Of a stretch of DNA of 64,000 bases, positions 1 through 11,090 are shown one piece after another. The notes under the pieces are model-generated. The model ran no database searches. It worked only from the letters and a program-made list of their open reading frames with translations, and was not told where the DNA came from. The position numbers and the translations under genes were made by a program. The stretch's first letter is position 1. The number at the start of each line of letters is the position of its first letter. Source of the DNA: Przewalskia tangutica (lineage: Eukaryota; Streptophyta; Magnoliopsida; Solanales; Solanaceae); the NCBI GenBank assembly GCA_029844215.1, contig CM056724.1, positions 34,510,446 through 34,574,445 of the forward strand, written 5' to 3'.

Positions 1-59
1 AGAATTTCCAAGACAATACCATGCCTTACTTTCTAGAATAACCCAACGATACTGTCATG

Positions 60-425
60 CGAGGTACAACACATCCCGGCCCATTTTGGGACTCGATGTA
101 AACTTCTCTACATGACATAAACCGGCCCATTTTGGGGCTCGATGTAATCTTTTGCATAACGTAACCCGGCCCATTTGTGGAGCACTGTGTACTGATACAA
201 TATGTGACGTAACCCGACCCATATGTGGGCTCGGTGTAATGATGAAATATGTGACATAACCCGGCCCACCTGTGGGGCTCGGTGTAAGATAACGTAACCC
301 GGTCCATCTGTGAGCTCGGTGTAATACATAACATAACCCAGCCCTTTTGCGAGACGCGGTGTAATGCTCTTTACAAAACGTAACCCGACCCATTTGCGGG
401 ACACAATGTATTGCATCCATGACAT
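60..425. repeat. ~50-bp minisatellite, block I of unit 1
   Basis: About seven imperfect units built around ACCCGGCCCA...TGGG...CTCGGTGTAAT; the core can fold as a short CCCA/TGGG stem. The block recurs at about 1460-1826 and 2860-3226. Its core resembles that of the 56-bp minisatellite in the LTRs at 22690, 27541 and 32418. Confidence 0.85.
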
Positions 426-649
426 TTTAAACCATCTTTTTACCTCTTCTTAAGTCGTTATAACAACTTTCCATAAAGCTATTATAACAACCTTTCATTT
501 TAGAGAACTTAAGGAACTTTATCACATCTTCCCTTTTTAATCACACTAAGGCATTTTCATAACTTGAAACCTTAACACCGTACCACTTTCACATATAAAA
601 GCGATGTCAAAATCATGGACACCTGCCCTCAGGATATAATATCACAGAA

Positions 650-921
650 GCATGCTCGTGGAATACAACATCACTGTCAGCATGTAACAAGTATAATATA
701 CCACCATCATCAGATAAGCATGCCCGTGGAATACAACATCACTGTCAGCATGTAACAAATATAATATACCACCCTCATAAGATAAGCATGCCCGTGGAAT
801 ACAACATCACTGTCAGCATGTAACAAGTATAATATACCACCATCATCAGATAAGCATGCCCGTGGAATTCCAACATCACCGTCGGTATGTAAAAAGTACA
901 ATACTCAAATATCAGTACAAT
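650..921. repeat. 68-bp minisatellite, block II of unit 1
   Basis: Four copies begin at 650, 718, 786 and 854 with GCATGCYCGTGGAAT, an exact 68-bp spacing. The same block recurs at about 2050-2322 in the second 1.4 kb unit and is absent from the truncated third unit. Confidence 0.92.
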
Positions 922-1024
922 GTGCCTTTTTTAAAAAGTAGAGTAAACTTTACCGCTTTAAACTAGAAAGCTTATGATCAATCTAGGGCCACCCGCCCGT
1001 CGTATCATTATGCAATCCTACTCC

Positions 1025-1215
1025 TTGGATTATTTCACCCGCATAGGTCATGTGGACCTGCATGAGGTAATTTCCTCGCATAGGACTATTTCACCCTCAT
1101 GGGACTATTTCACCCGCATGAGGTAATTTTCTTGCATAGGACTATTTCACCCGCATGAGACTATTTCACCCGCATGAGCCCTACGGACTTGCATGAGGTA
1201 GTTTCCTCGCATCGT
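1025..1215. repeat. ~35-bp minisatellite, block III of unit 1
   Basis: Repeated ACTATTTCACCCGCATGAGG and TTTCCTCGCATAGG segments of variable length. Recurs at about 2425-2615 in unit two. Confidence 0.8.
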
Positions 1216-3377
1216 GGGGAGCAAATCCACAGAATATGTATAATGTCTTGGGGGTTTACCCCGCAATTATACTCATAACACTAGCACCAATGGCTATCAT
1301 GAACAACTTATGCAAGTTAAGTAATCTTTAACTCTCATTAGATCAAATAGGAGGTACTCTCCTCCTTAGAAAAACCAAGGCAATACCATGCCTTTCTTTT
1401 TAGAATTTCCAAGACAATACCATGCCTTACTTTCTAGAATAACCCAACGATACTGTCATGCGAGGTACAACACATCCCGGCCCATTCTGGGACTCGATGC
1501 AAACTTCTCTACATGACATAAACCGGCCCATTTTGGGGCTCGATGTAATCTTTTGCATAACGTAACCCGACCCATTTGTGGAGCACGGTGTACTGATACA
1601 ATATGTGACGTAACCCGACCCATCTGTGGGCTCGGTTTAATGATGAAATATGTGACATAACCCGACCCACCTGTGGGGCTCGGTGTAAGATAACGTAACC
1701 CGATCCATCTGTGAGCTCGGTGTAATACATAACATAACCCAGCCCTTTTGCGAGACGCGGTGTAATGCTCTTTACACAACGTAACCCGACCCGTTTGCGG
1801 GACACGGTGTATTGCATCCATGACATTTTAAACCATCTTTTTATCTCTTCGTAAGTCGTTATAACAACTTCCTATAAAGCTATTATAACAACCTTTCATT
1901 TTAGAGAACTTAAGGCACTTTATCACATCTTCCCTTTTTAATCACACTAAGGCATTTTCATAACTTGAAACCTTAACACCGTACCACTTTCACATATAAA
2001 AGTCATGTCAAAATCAGAGACACCTGCCCTCGGGATATAATATCACAGAAGCATGCTCGTGGAATACAACATCACTGTCAGCATGCAACAAGTATAATAT
2101 ACCACCATCATCAGATAAGCATGCCCGTGGAATACAACATCACTTTCAGCATGTAACAAGTATAATATACCACCCTCATCAGATAAGCATGCCCGTGGAA
2201 TACAACATCACTGTCAGTATGTAACAAGTATAATATACCACCATCATCAGATAAGCATGCCCATGGAATTCCAATATCACCATCGGCATGTAAAAAGTAC
2301 AATACTCAAATATCAGTACATTGTGCCTTTTTAAACAGTAGAGTAAACTTTACCGCTTTAAACTATGAAGCTTATGATCAATCTAGGGCCACCCGCCCGT
2401 CGTATCATTATGCAATCCTACTCTTGGGACTATTTCATCCGCATAGGTCATGTGGACCCGCATGAGGTAATTTCCTCGCATAGGACTATTTCACCCGCAT
2501 GGGACTATTTCACCCGCATGAGGTAATTTTCTCGCATAGGACTATTTCACCCGCATGAGACTATTTCACCCGCATGAGCCCTACGGACTTGCATAAGGTA
2601 GTTTCCTCGCATCGTGGGGAATAAATCCACGGAATATGTATAATGTCTTGGGGGTTTACCCCGAAATTATACTCATAACACTAGTACCAATGACTATCAT
2701 GAAAAACTTATGCAAGTTAAGTAATCTTTAACTCTCATTAGATCAAATAGGAGGTACTCTCCTCCTTAGAAAAACCAAGGCAATACAATGCCTTTCTTTT
2801 TAGAATTTCCAAGACAATACCATGCCTTCCTTTCTAAAATAACCCAACGATACTGTCATGCGAGGTACAACATATCCTGACCCATTCTGGACTTGATGCA
2901 AACTTCTCTACATGACATAAACCGGCCCATTTTGGGGCTCGATGTAATCTTTTACATAACGTAACCCGGCCTATTTGTGGAGTACGGTGTACTGATATAA
3001 TATGTGACGTAACCTGGCCCATCTTTAGGCTCGGTGTAATGATGAAATATGTGACATAACCCGGCCCACCTGTGGGGCTCGGTGTAAGTTAACGTAACCC
3101 GGCCCATCTGTGAGCTCGATGTAATACATAACATAACCCAGCCCTTTTGCGGGACGCGGTGTAATGCTCTTTACACAACGTAACCCGGCCCGTTTGCGGG
3201 ACACGGTGTATTGCATCCATGACATTTTAAACCATCTTTTTACCTCTTCTTAAGTCGTTATAACAACTTCCCATAAAGCTATTATAACAACCTTTCATTT
3301 TAGAGAACGTAAGGCACTTTATCACATCTTCCCTTTTTAATCACACTAAGGCATTTTCATAACTTGGAACCTTAGGG

Positions 3378-3725
3378 AAACTAAACCCAAAGTACTACGT
3401 ACATGCATACTTATAAAAGAATCATATCATGCAAGATTAGGGAGTTGGACCCAACATACTACGTACATACATACGCATAAAAGAATCATACCACACCTTC
3501 TCTTTTAAATCAATAAACTTCCCTTTTTCAAAATCAAGTAAGTTATGCCTTTAAATCAAGTTACTTCTACTCTTTAAATTAAGTAACATATACTTTTCAA
3601 ATGAAGTTACTTATTCTCTTTGAATCAAGTGACATATACTTTTCAAATCAAGTTACTACACCTTTTTCAAAACTCAAGTCCTTTATACTTTCGAAATCCA
3701 AGTCTCGTGTACTTTCAAAATTAAT
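3378..3725. repeat. Short local duplications in the LTR
   Basis: Two near copies of a ~68-bp segment containing TACTACGTACAT and ATAAAAGAATCATA (about 3385-3500). They are followed by several ~35-45 bp units of the type CTTTTCAAATCAAGTTAC (about 3510-3725). No coding potential is seen. Confidence 0.7.
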
Positions 3726-3744
3726 ACTTTTATGAGCTGTGAAT

Positions 3745-3925
3745 ATGTTATACTCGTTTATAATGATCTTGTTAAAGCAGCCATGATCTAGAAAATGTAA
3801 TAAAATTTTCATTTATCTTAGTTTCTATGCAGATGGAGAATTCTACTCATTTCAATATAATTGATTGTTGATACATTTTTATTAACGCTGCAATGGCTTG
3901 TTCGATACCTATTCTCATTAGTGTA
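3745..3925. repeat. Block shared with the LTRs of the 42-51 kb element
   Basis: About 170 bp containing CAGCCATGATCTAGAAAATG, CTATGCAGATGGAG and TATTAACGCTGCA. It recurs at about 43440-43605 and 49190-49350 but not in the LTRs at 22-34 kb. It could be a conserved LTR segment or an old small insertion shared by two subfamilies; no TSD or terminal repeats were resolved. Confidence 0.7.
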
Positions 3926-5090
3926 GTAAATTAGCAAAATCAACTCGACTCCAATACTTTCTAACGACTCTTACCAACATCCCCCATAAGACTTGGTAAG
4001 AACTTAGGAATATTTTAGACCAGCCTTTAGCATAAAATCAATAACATGAATACTTCCTAATGACAAGGAAAGTACTTCAAAAAACAAGTCACGTATACCC
4101 CAAATAACAAGGCAAGTATACCTCAAGGATAATCATGTTGATATAAGGAAGAAGTTCACATACCTTAGCGTTCTTCTACCAACCCGCTAAGTGGAAATAC
4201 GCTCGCGTAGCTCGTCAACCTATAACGACAATAGCATGTCTATTAACTACATGCCTTTAAGGATAGGTTTTAGGACTTATATAACATTCCTTATTCCATG
4301 AGAAAATTGGGAAAAACTTCCTTTGTTTCTACGTACGTTTCCACCTTTTCCAATGCCCGCATTCAATAACCAAATAGCCACATTTAAGGCGCAATCATCA
4401 GTTAATCATAAGGGGATTATACGCCAACTAGACGTGCAAAATTCTGCCCCACAATTCACATATCAAACAGTCCACAAAAATCCTTAAAACTGTCAAATAT
4501 ACCCAGCAATTTAATGTCAATTCCGGCCATAACAATTCAATAACATACTCCTTTCAATTCCTTATAATTCAAGTCGTTTTTTCTCTCCAAAGTTTAGACA
4601 TAGTTCATATCGATAATTAAACGACTAAAATCCCTTCAATAAACTACACATAAAATGTGAAGACGACGATCATATAAATCCAATGAAACCAGAGGCTCAA
4701 AAACTGCCCGTTTTAAACTTTCATTTACAACATGGAGACATACGATTCTTCTTTCTATTTTCTTCATCACGTAACGTTCTCTAATCACTACTACATTTAT
4801 CATAATTTACTTGAAGAAGGAGAGATAATTTACCTTGGAATTTCGCCCAAAATAGTCCACAATCTCGCCCACTTTAGCCCTCTTTTCGCAATTCTTCTTC
4901 ACGTTAAAATCACCCACACGAACCCTCTACAAGCTTGCCAACATATTGCCTTCTTGTCGCCTTTCCAATAATTTCATCAAAGCTTAGGATTTATAATTTT
5001 TTTTAGAGAGAAGAGAGCAAGTATTTGGATGAATTTTTGTGTAGAATGGCCAAGTCTTGCAAGACTTGGCCAAGATATAGGCTTTTCTTG
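3926..5090. other. Remaining LTR sequence, no gene seen
   Basis: AT-rich LTR body. Patches around 4150-4210 and 4310-4390 align with corresponding parts of the other long LTRs. Only short unconvincing ORFs occur, for example 4732-4971, which has no recognisable domain. Confidence 0.6.
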
Positions 5091-5186
5091 CTCTATAAGT
5101 TGGGAGGGACACTTGTCGCCCTCCCATAGGTCCTCTACAACAAATATCTTCTATTTTTACACAATTTTCGCAAAAATCCCGCGTCG

Positions 5187-5275
5187 GCGCCACGGCCCTG
5201 CAGCCGGCGCCGTGGCACTGAAACTTCAGAGGATTTCAGGACTTACGGAGCCACGGCCCTGAGATACGGTGCCGT
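5187..5275. other. GC-rich inverted-repeat patch in the LTR
   Basis: Within AT-rich LTR sequence, GCGCCACGGCC and GGCGCCGTGGC lie close together and a second related pair follows (CCACGGCCC ... GTGCCGTGGCGC). They can fold as strong hairpins. The role is unknown. Confidence 0.65.
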
Positions 5276-5570
5276 GGCGCCTGACTGAAACATTTTCCTT
5301 CTCTTCTGTCAGCTGAACTTGTAACGTCCATAACTTTCTACTCTGATGTCCTATCGACGAGAGGTTTGTTGCGTTGGAAACTAGACTCAACGAAATTTAT
5401 ATTAGGATTTTGAAACACCTAAAAACTCCTAATATACTAGGAGATATACCACTCCAAAGTTGACTAAAAATCTGTCCAAAAACATTCTGCCAACTTTGTT
5501 TTTCCAAATTCAAATCTTATTTCCTTACGTACATTCTCATCTCATTCTCTTAGAAATACGGGGTGTAACA

Positions 5571-6450
5571 GAGATTGCCTCCACTATCTTGGACCAGGTT
5601 TTATCGGATAATTTTTTAGAAGTATGCACCCCTTAGCTTGTGTGTGAGAAAGCATGATAAGTTCTTTAAGTTGGAGCAAAGGGGTTCATCAGTTGTTGAT
5701 TACGAGAGTCATTTTTCTGCCTTATCGCACTATGCATCGTCGTTGCTACCTATAGAGGCCGATCTAGTTTGATGTTTTGTTAGAGAGTTGTGTATTCCCC
5801 TTCAGTTGGCTACTTTGCAATTTGGTGGCCTTTGAGGCTTCTTTTGAGTCAGTGGTAGAGCATGCTAGGATGTTTGAGTCTGTAAGGGGCAAGCTACCTA
5901 AACAGGAGTCCGACAAGAGAGTTCATAGATATGGGCATTATAGTAGGTCTACTTCTTATAGGTATGTGCAGTAGCATAGCTTCTACATTCGCATTCTAGT
6001 CGATTGATACGGGAAGCCCTTCAAATTACAGATGGTACCTCTGTGGGGAAGAGTGGTTATAGTGTGGGTTAGCCTTCTAGAGGTACTCAATCTCAGTACT
6101 CTGATCGTGGTGGCCACTCCGAATCTTCTATTACCACTCAACATCCCTCAGTGGCTAGAACTTGTTACAATTGTGGTGAGGTTAGGAATTTTAGAAGAGA
6201 GTGTCCCAAGCTTGTATCAGGTGGATCCCATAAACTCAGGACTCCATCATAGAGTGGTCGTTAGTCTAGTAGAATGGGTTTCTAGTCAGGCTATGATGGC
6301 CATCAAACTAGTTAATGTGGATATCAGACGGGTATATTTGAGGCTCATTCAGGTCATGGCGGCTATCAGGATGCTTAGTTTGAGGGAGGACTCACTTATT
6401 TTTATGCATTCCCTGGTAGTCTAGAGGATGAGGCATCAGTTGTGGTTATC
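5571..6450 (+). pseudogene. Old chromovirus gag, 5'-truncated by LTR insertion
   Basis: Gag of a Ty3/gypsy element, the structural protein that assembles virus-like particles and binds genomic RNA. Reading across frames, 5571-5770 gives a typical retrotransposon-gag stretch (LEQRGSSVVDYESHFSALS and neighbours) and 6160-6210 gives a CCHC-like knuckle, TCYNCGEVRNFRRECPK. In the knuckle the zinc-binding histidine is replaced by asparagine, so it should not chelate zinc normally. Many stops and frameshifts separate the open pieces (for example 5777-5974 and 6032-6424). The N-terminal half is missing because the LTR ending at 5570 inserted here. Protease and RT of the same element follow. Confidence 0.8.
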
Positions 6451-6559
6451 ATAAATATCATCTTAGTATGTTATCGATCTACTTTAGTATAGGTTCTATG
6501 TTCTGCTATGTGTTTGCATACTTTTTTGCTAATTTGGATATGTGGTGTGATATGCTTGA

Positions 6560-6740
6560 GGTCCCTATTTGTGTGTCTACACTAGTTGGTGATTTTGTGA
6601 TTGTAGATCGAGTCTAGCGACTTTGTGTGGTTACTTTTATGGGTTATGATATCTGAGTAGACTTGATCATTTTAGATATGGTTGATTTTGATATTATTTG
6701 GGGATGGACTGGTTATCACCATACCACGTGATTCAGGAAT
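6560..6740 (+). pseudogene. Old chromovirus protease fragment
   Basis: Codons downstream of gag read as the C-terminal half of a gypsy retropepsin (VSTLVGDFVIVDRV, then MGYD, VDFDII, MGMDWLS) with a frameshift near 6700. The catalytic aspartate region is not clearly recognisable upstream. This protease would cleave Gag-Pol. The fragment is contiguous with the RT remnant and clearly non-functional. Confidence 0.65.
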
Positions 6741-7650
6741 ATTACGCCAAGACATTCACTTCAGCGATACCGAATATTCTAAGGTTGGAGTGGAAATACG
6801 CTCATAGCCATGCTCCTAAGAAGATTATTTATTTCATCCAAGCTAGGAAGTTAGTAGATAAGGTTTGTCTGGAATATCTAGCTCATATTTGGGATATGAA
6901 TGTAGAGACTCATTCTCTTGAGTTAGTTCCAGTGGTGAGTGAATTTGATGAGGTCTTTCCGACGAATTTGCTGGGTATACAGCCGGACAGAGATATTTAT
7001 TTCTGCATTGATCTAGATCCAGGTACTCGATCTATTTCTATTCATCCATATCGTATGCCCTGATAGAGTTGAGGGATTTAAATGAGTAGCTTTAGGATTT
7101 ATTGAGTAAGGGTTTTATTCGACCTAATATGTCTTCTTGGGTGCTCCTGTGTTGTTCGTATAGAAAAATAATGGCATCATGCGTATGTGTATAGACTATA
7201 GACAGTTGAATAAGTTCACCATCAGGAACAAGTATCCAATCCCTCGTATTGATGATCTGTTCGACCAACTTCAGGGTGGTTTTGTATTTTCGAAGATTGA
7301 TTTGAGGTCCAGGTATCATCAGTTGAAGATCAGGGTCGAGAATGTTCCCAAGGTGGCCTTCAGGACTTGGTATGGTCATTACGAGTTCTTGGTGATGTTC
7401 ATTGGGCTTACCAATGCCCCCACAACATACATGGACTTTATGAATGAGATATTCAATGCTTACTTGGATTCTTTTATGATAATGTTTATTGTTAATATTC
7501 CTGTCTGTTCGAAGAGTTCGGAGGACCACAAAAAACATTTGAGAGTGGTTCTTGGTTTACTAAAAAAAGAAAAAGTTATATGCTAAGTTCTCGAAGTGTG
7601 AGTTTTGGCTCAGTTTAGTAGCATTTTTGGGATACGTGGTGTCCAAGGAT
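6741..7650 (+). pseudogene. Old chromovirus reverse transcriptase
   Basis: The linker and RT N-terminus are open from 6698 to 7063 (SEFDEVFPTNL, DLDPGTRSISIHPYRMP). Several stops follow, then a second open stretch from 7179 (MRMCIDYRQLNKFTIRNKYP, then FSKIDLRS and GLTNAP). The catalytic motif, normally FIDD in this family, reads FIVN at 7485-7496, so both metal-binding aspartates are lost and the enzyme cannot copy RNA. A frameshift near 7560-7580 precedes the thumb and connection region (KCEFWLS-like, then a segment from 7627). Confidence 0.9.
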
Positions 7651-8225
7651 GGGATTATGGTTGGTATGAAGAATATAAAGGCAGTGAGGGACTGCCTTAG
7701 ACCTACTTCGGTGATAGAGATTCAGAGTTTTGTGGATCTCGTGAGCTATTATCATCAGTTTGTCAAGGGATTTTATTGTATTGCCTTTTTAGTATCTGAT
7801 AAGTGTGAGCAGAGCTTTCAAAAGCTCAAGTCACTTTTGACCATAGTCTCTATTTTGGCCTTTCTAGTAGAGGGGAAGGACTTTACCGTGTATTGTGATG
7901 CTTTGAGAATTGGATTGGGGTGTGTGTTGATGCAAAAGAGTAAGGTGATAGCTTATACATCAAGGCAGTTGAAGATGCACAAGAGCAATTACCCTATTCA
8001 TGACTTGGAGTTTGCAACTGTTGTATTTACTTTGAATATTTAGAGGCATTACCTTTATGGAGTCTACTGTGAGGTGTATATCGATCACTGTAGCCTTCAG
8101 TATGTGTTCAATCAGAGAGATTTCTAGATAGATTCGGTAGATGGAGTTGCTTAAGGACTATGATATGACTATTTTGCACCATTCAGGAAAGACCAATGTG
8201 GTGTCAGATGCTTTGAGTTAAAGGC
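7651..8225 (+). pseudogene. Old chromovirus connection and RNase H
   Basis: Open to 8043, with SYYHQFVKGF and FTVYCDALRIGLGCVLMQ, then YTSRQLKMHKSNYPIHDLEF, as in the gypsy RNase H that degrades the RNA strand during reverse transcription. The strand carrying the first aspartate (YCDA) is kept. Stops at 8041 and beyond, and a broken IDHCSLQYVF segment, end it. A degenerate NVVSDAL segment closes the domain around 8200-8220. Confidence 0.85.
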
Positions 8226-9340
8226 GGTGAGTATGGGGAGTTTGGCATGTTTGAAAGTTTATGAGCGTCCCTTGGCATTGGAGGTTCAGTATTTAGCAAA
8301 CAGTTGTGTAAGGCTTGACATTTTGATTTCGGGTAGAATTTTGGCTTGTATTAAAGTGAGGTAATCTCTTTTGGAGCAGATCAAGACCCATCAGTATGTA
8401 AAGTTATGCAAATCAGGGATAAGGTAATTCGTGGCGAAACCAAGTAGGTTGTGATTGATGGTGAGGGGATCTTGAGGATCAAATGGAGAGTGTGTGTTCT
8501 TTGTGTTGGAGAATTGATGAGATTTATTATGGAGGAGGCTCACATCTCTAGATATTCTATTCATCCAGGTGTTATAAAGATGCATCATGACTTGAAGTAG
8601 CACTATTGGTGGGATGAAGAGAGACATTGTTGAGTTTCTATATCGGTGTTTGAATTGTCAGCAGGTCAAGTATGAGCACCAGTGACCCTGTGGTTTGTCT
8701 TTAAAGATACCCATTCCTGAGTATAAGTGGGTGCGTATTTCTATGAATTTTGTTATTGGGTTGCCAAAGACTTTGCGCAAGTTTGATGCTATTTTGATTA
8801 TTATTAATAGGTTGACCAAGTCCGCACCTTTCATTCCGGTCCAGACGACTTACAATTCTGAGAAGTTGGCTAAGATTTTTATTCATGAGATTGTTCATCT
8901 ACATGAGGTACCTATTTCTATCCTTTCAGATTGAGGTACTCAGCTTACTTCTTATTTTTGGTGGACTTTGCACAAAGTGTTGGGTACTCGCTTAGATCTT
9001 AGTACAATATTCCACCCTCAAACGGACGGTCAGTCTGAGTGGACTATTTAAGTATTGGAGGATATGTTATGAGCCCGGTTGATTTATTTTGGTGGTCATT
9101 GGGACTAGTTCTTACCTTTGGCAGAGTTTGCGTACAACAACAGTTATCACTCTAGCATAGATATGGCGTCATTCGAGGATTTGTATGGTAGGAGATGTCA
9201 CTCTCTAATTAGGTGGTTTGATGCGTTCTAGGTGAGTCCTTGGGCTATCGACATATTGAGGGACTCATTAGATAAGGTAAAGGTGATTAAGGATAAGCTC
9301 CTGACAGCTCAGAGTAGGCAGAATGGGTATGCGAACTGGA
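8226..9340 (+). pseudogene. Old chromovirus integrase
   Basis: The HHCC zinc region is recognisable around 8560-8670 (SIHPGVIKMHHDLK, then YWWDE). The rve core is open 8695-8934 (EYKWVRISMNFVIGLPKTL). The first catalytic aspartate, normally in MDF, is asparagine (8746-8748), and a stop at 8932 interrupts the second catalytic block right after LSD. The HPQTDGQSE block with the catalytic glutamate lies near 9015-9045, followed by another stop. The domain order protease-RT-RNaseH-integrase identifies Ty3/gypsy. Confidence 0.88.
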
Positions 9341-9785
9341 AGGTCTGATATATAGAGTTCATGGTTGGTGACAAGGTTCTGTTGAAGGTCTCGCCCATGA
9401 AGGGTGTGATGAGATTCGGCAAGAGAGAGAAGTTAAGTCCGAGGTATATCGGGCCTTTTGAGATTCTTTAGAGGGTTAGAGGGGTGGCATATGAGTTGGA
9501 TTTTCCCTCATGTCTTTTAAGTGTCCATCTAATTTTCCATGTTTCTATGCTGAAGAAGTACCATGCCGATGGGTCCTACATTATTTAATGGGACTCTGTA
9601 TTGCTTGATCGAAACTTAGAGTTCGAAGAAGAGCCTGTGGCCATTTTGGATAAGCAATGTGAGAAAGCTGACGTCTAAGGAGATTTATTTTGTGAAGGTG
9701 AAATAGAAGAATCTTCCTATTGAGGAGGCTACTTGGGAGATGGAGGCTGATATGCGGAGTTAATATCCTCATTTGTTTATTACTC
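9341..9785 (+). pseudogene. Old chromovirus integrase C-terminus with chromodomain
   Basis: SPMKGVMRFGKREKLSPRYI is followed by a GPF-type segment, a VHLIFHVSML segment, and then (about 9630-9775) a chromodomain-like stretch containing VAILDK, EIYFVKVK, EEATWEMEADM and YPHLF with internal stops. A chromodomain after integrase is the hallmark of chromoviruses, which use it to target heterochromatin. The same order appears in the younger element at 63470-63913. Confidence 0.85.
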
Positions 9786-10620
9786 TAGTACATTTCCCCT
9801 TTTCGTTTCTCTCTGTTCGAGAACGAACGTTCGTTTAATACGTATCTTATGTAAATTACCCTTTTCGTAGACTCTTTGTGGGGTTTGTGATACGCGGGGA
9901 TAGGTAACATGGATCCTGAGGTATCTTTATGTTATTCTTGGAAGAAAAAACCCAAAATTAAGAGTTTAGAAATGATAAGTTTGACCTAAGTTGACTTTTA
10001 GGTATTTGTGTTTTTTCCGGGTTCCATCGCTTCTGATAGTCCCGGAGCGTCTTTTTATGACTTAGTTGAGTCATTGGTTCACTTCTCGAGGTATTCAAAT
10101 GTACTTTATGGCTTTATTTGTAAAATTGTGAATTTTGGATGTTTTGGGTGATTTCGTAGAAAAATATGTCTTAGCTCGGTCGATCTAGAAATTCAAGTAC
10201 GCGAGCGAGTTTGTAGCACCGTTTACCTACGTGTAGCATGTTTGGTTTATATTCAGGGGCTCCTAGGAGCATTTCAGATGTTTCTTAGAGAATTGGCTAA
10301 GTTCTATAGTTGCTTGTTTCTGGTGTGCGCACCAGCGACCTTCTGGCCGCTTCTGGATGTTCGTCTTTGCGGACGTTAGCTCACAGATGCGGTCCTTGTA
10401 CGATTATGAGGTTTCCGCTTCTGTGGATATTTTCTCGCAGAGGCGATGACACATATGCAGAGTGTTCTCGCCCTATCACCCATCTGGGATATTAAGTGAC
10501 TATGCCTCGACGACCATAGTTTACGTCGAAGTAATTTTGCCTTAGCAACAACGATTATTCCGAAGTATAATCGCTGCTTAGAATTATAATATTAAACGCC
10601 CTAAAATGACTTCATTTCCC
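9786..10620 (+). mobile_element. PPT region and start of the 3' LTR of the old chromovirus
   Basis: Just past the chromodomain, GTTCGAGAACGAACGTTCG (about 9816-9836) matches the conserved inverted repeat that precedes the polypurine tract in this lineage. The sequence after it has the same layout as the forward LTRs at 38958 and 52105, including a GC-rich hairpin GGTGTGCGCACC at 10322-10333. The exact LTR start is eroded. Confidence 0.6.
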
Positions 10621-11090
10621 CAAAAATATTGTCTTAGGATTAGAGCTCGATGGAGGGGATATTCTAGGGTCTTTTATCATTGTTATTCATTAGAGATAAG
10701 GTTTTTATCCCTTGTCATTAGTATTCATCATTTGAGTCATCTAATCCTAGAGTAATTTATATATGGGGAAGAAGATGCCATAAGTTTTCATGCTAGAATA
10801 AGAGGCTAAGAATCATGAATTGGGGATTGGTTATTGATTAAATAGTTAATTTGTTATTGGAAGCCCTTTTTAAATTAGGGGAATACCTAGGGTTTAGAAT
10901 TGGGGCTTTTTAATTAATTTTCAATTGAGGGTCCAATCGAGTTATTTTTCAAATTCACTTAAAGATTTGATTATTTAGTTTGTTATCATACTTTTTGGAT
11001 AATAAAGTTCAAATTTTGCTACTGTGGACCTGGGGCGAATTTTCGGATGAATCCTTGTATTGTTTTAAAGGACTAAGTCCTTTGGTTTGT
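10621..11090. other. AT-rich LTR-like sequence, no gene seen
   Basis: Low-complexity AT-rich DNA without coherent ORFs or recognisable signals; probably the body of the old 3' LTR. Confidence 0.4.

Larger units (their letters stand above)
1..3375. repeat. 1.4 kb tandem repeat, 2.4 copies, inside the LTR
   Basis: The same unit starts at about 1, 1402 and 2802 (motif AGAATTTCCAAGACAATACC). Units one and two are complete (about 1400 bp). The third matches for about 570 bp and diverges after about 3375. Copies differ only at scattered bases and a few indels. Each full unit is itself composite: a block of about 50-bp GGCCCA/CTCGGTGTAAT repeats, four 68-bp repeats, and about 35-bp CACCCGCATGAGG repeats. 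The window edge falls at a unit start, so more copies may lie to the left. Confidence 0.93.
1..5570 (-). mobile_element. Giant chromovirus LTR, minus orientation (left end outside window)
   Basis: The right edge is sharp. The sequence ends in ACGGGGTGTAACA, the reverse complement of the TGTTACACCCCGT start seen at 56055, and is followed at once by gag coding sequence of another element. There is no polypurine tract to its right, so this is a 5' or solo LTR whose outer edge borders its insertion site (flank GAGAT at 5571-5575). Several blocks match the other long LTRs in the window in the same order: the GGCCCA minisatellite, the segment around 4150-4210, the segment around 4310-4390, and a G-box-like box near 5105. 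The TGTCACG/TGTAACG end is not present, so the LTR is at least 5.57 kb, about twice its relatives, mostly because of a tandem array. The internal region, if any, lies left of the window. Confidence 0.75.

Noticed and set aside
26..425. Overlapping ORFs with repeated MGRVT/GPGYV peptides on the minus strand
   Set aside because: They are translations of a ~50-bp minisatellite, appear in several frames at once and recur in each 1.4 kb unit.
4732..4971. 79-codon plus-strand ORF in the first LTR
   Set aside because: No domain, lies in LTR sequence of opposite orientation and has no counterpart in related LTRs.
5571..9785. Endogenous pararetrovirus
   Set aside because: Order protease-RT-RNase H-integrase with a terminal chromodomain is Ty3/gypsy; pararetroviruses lack integrase.
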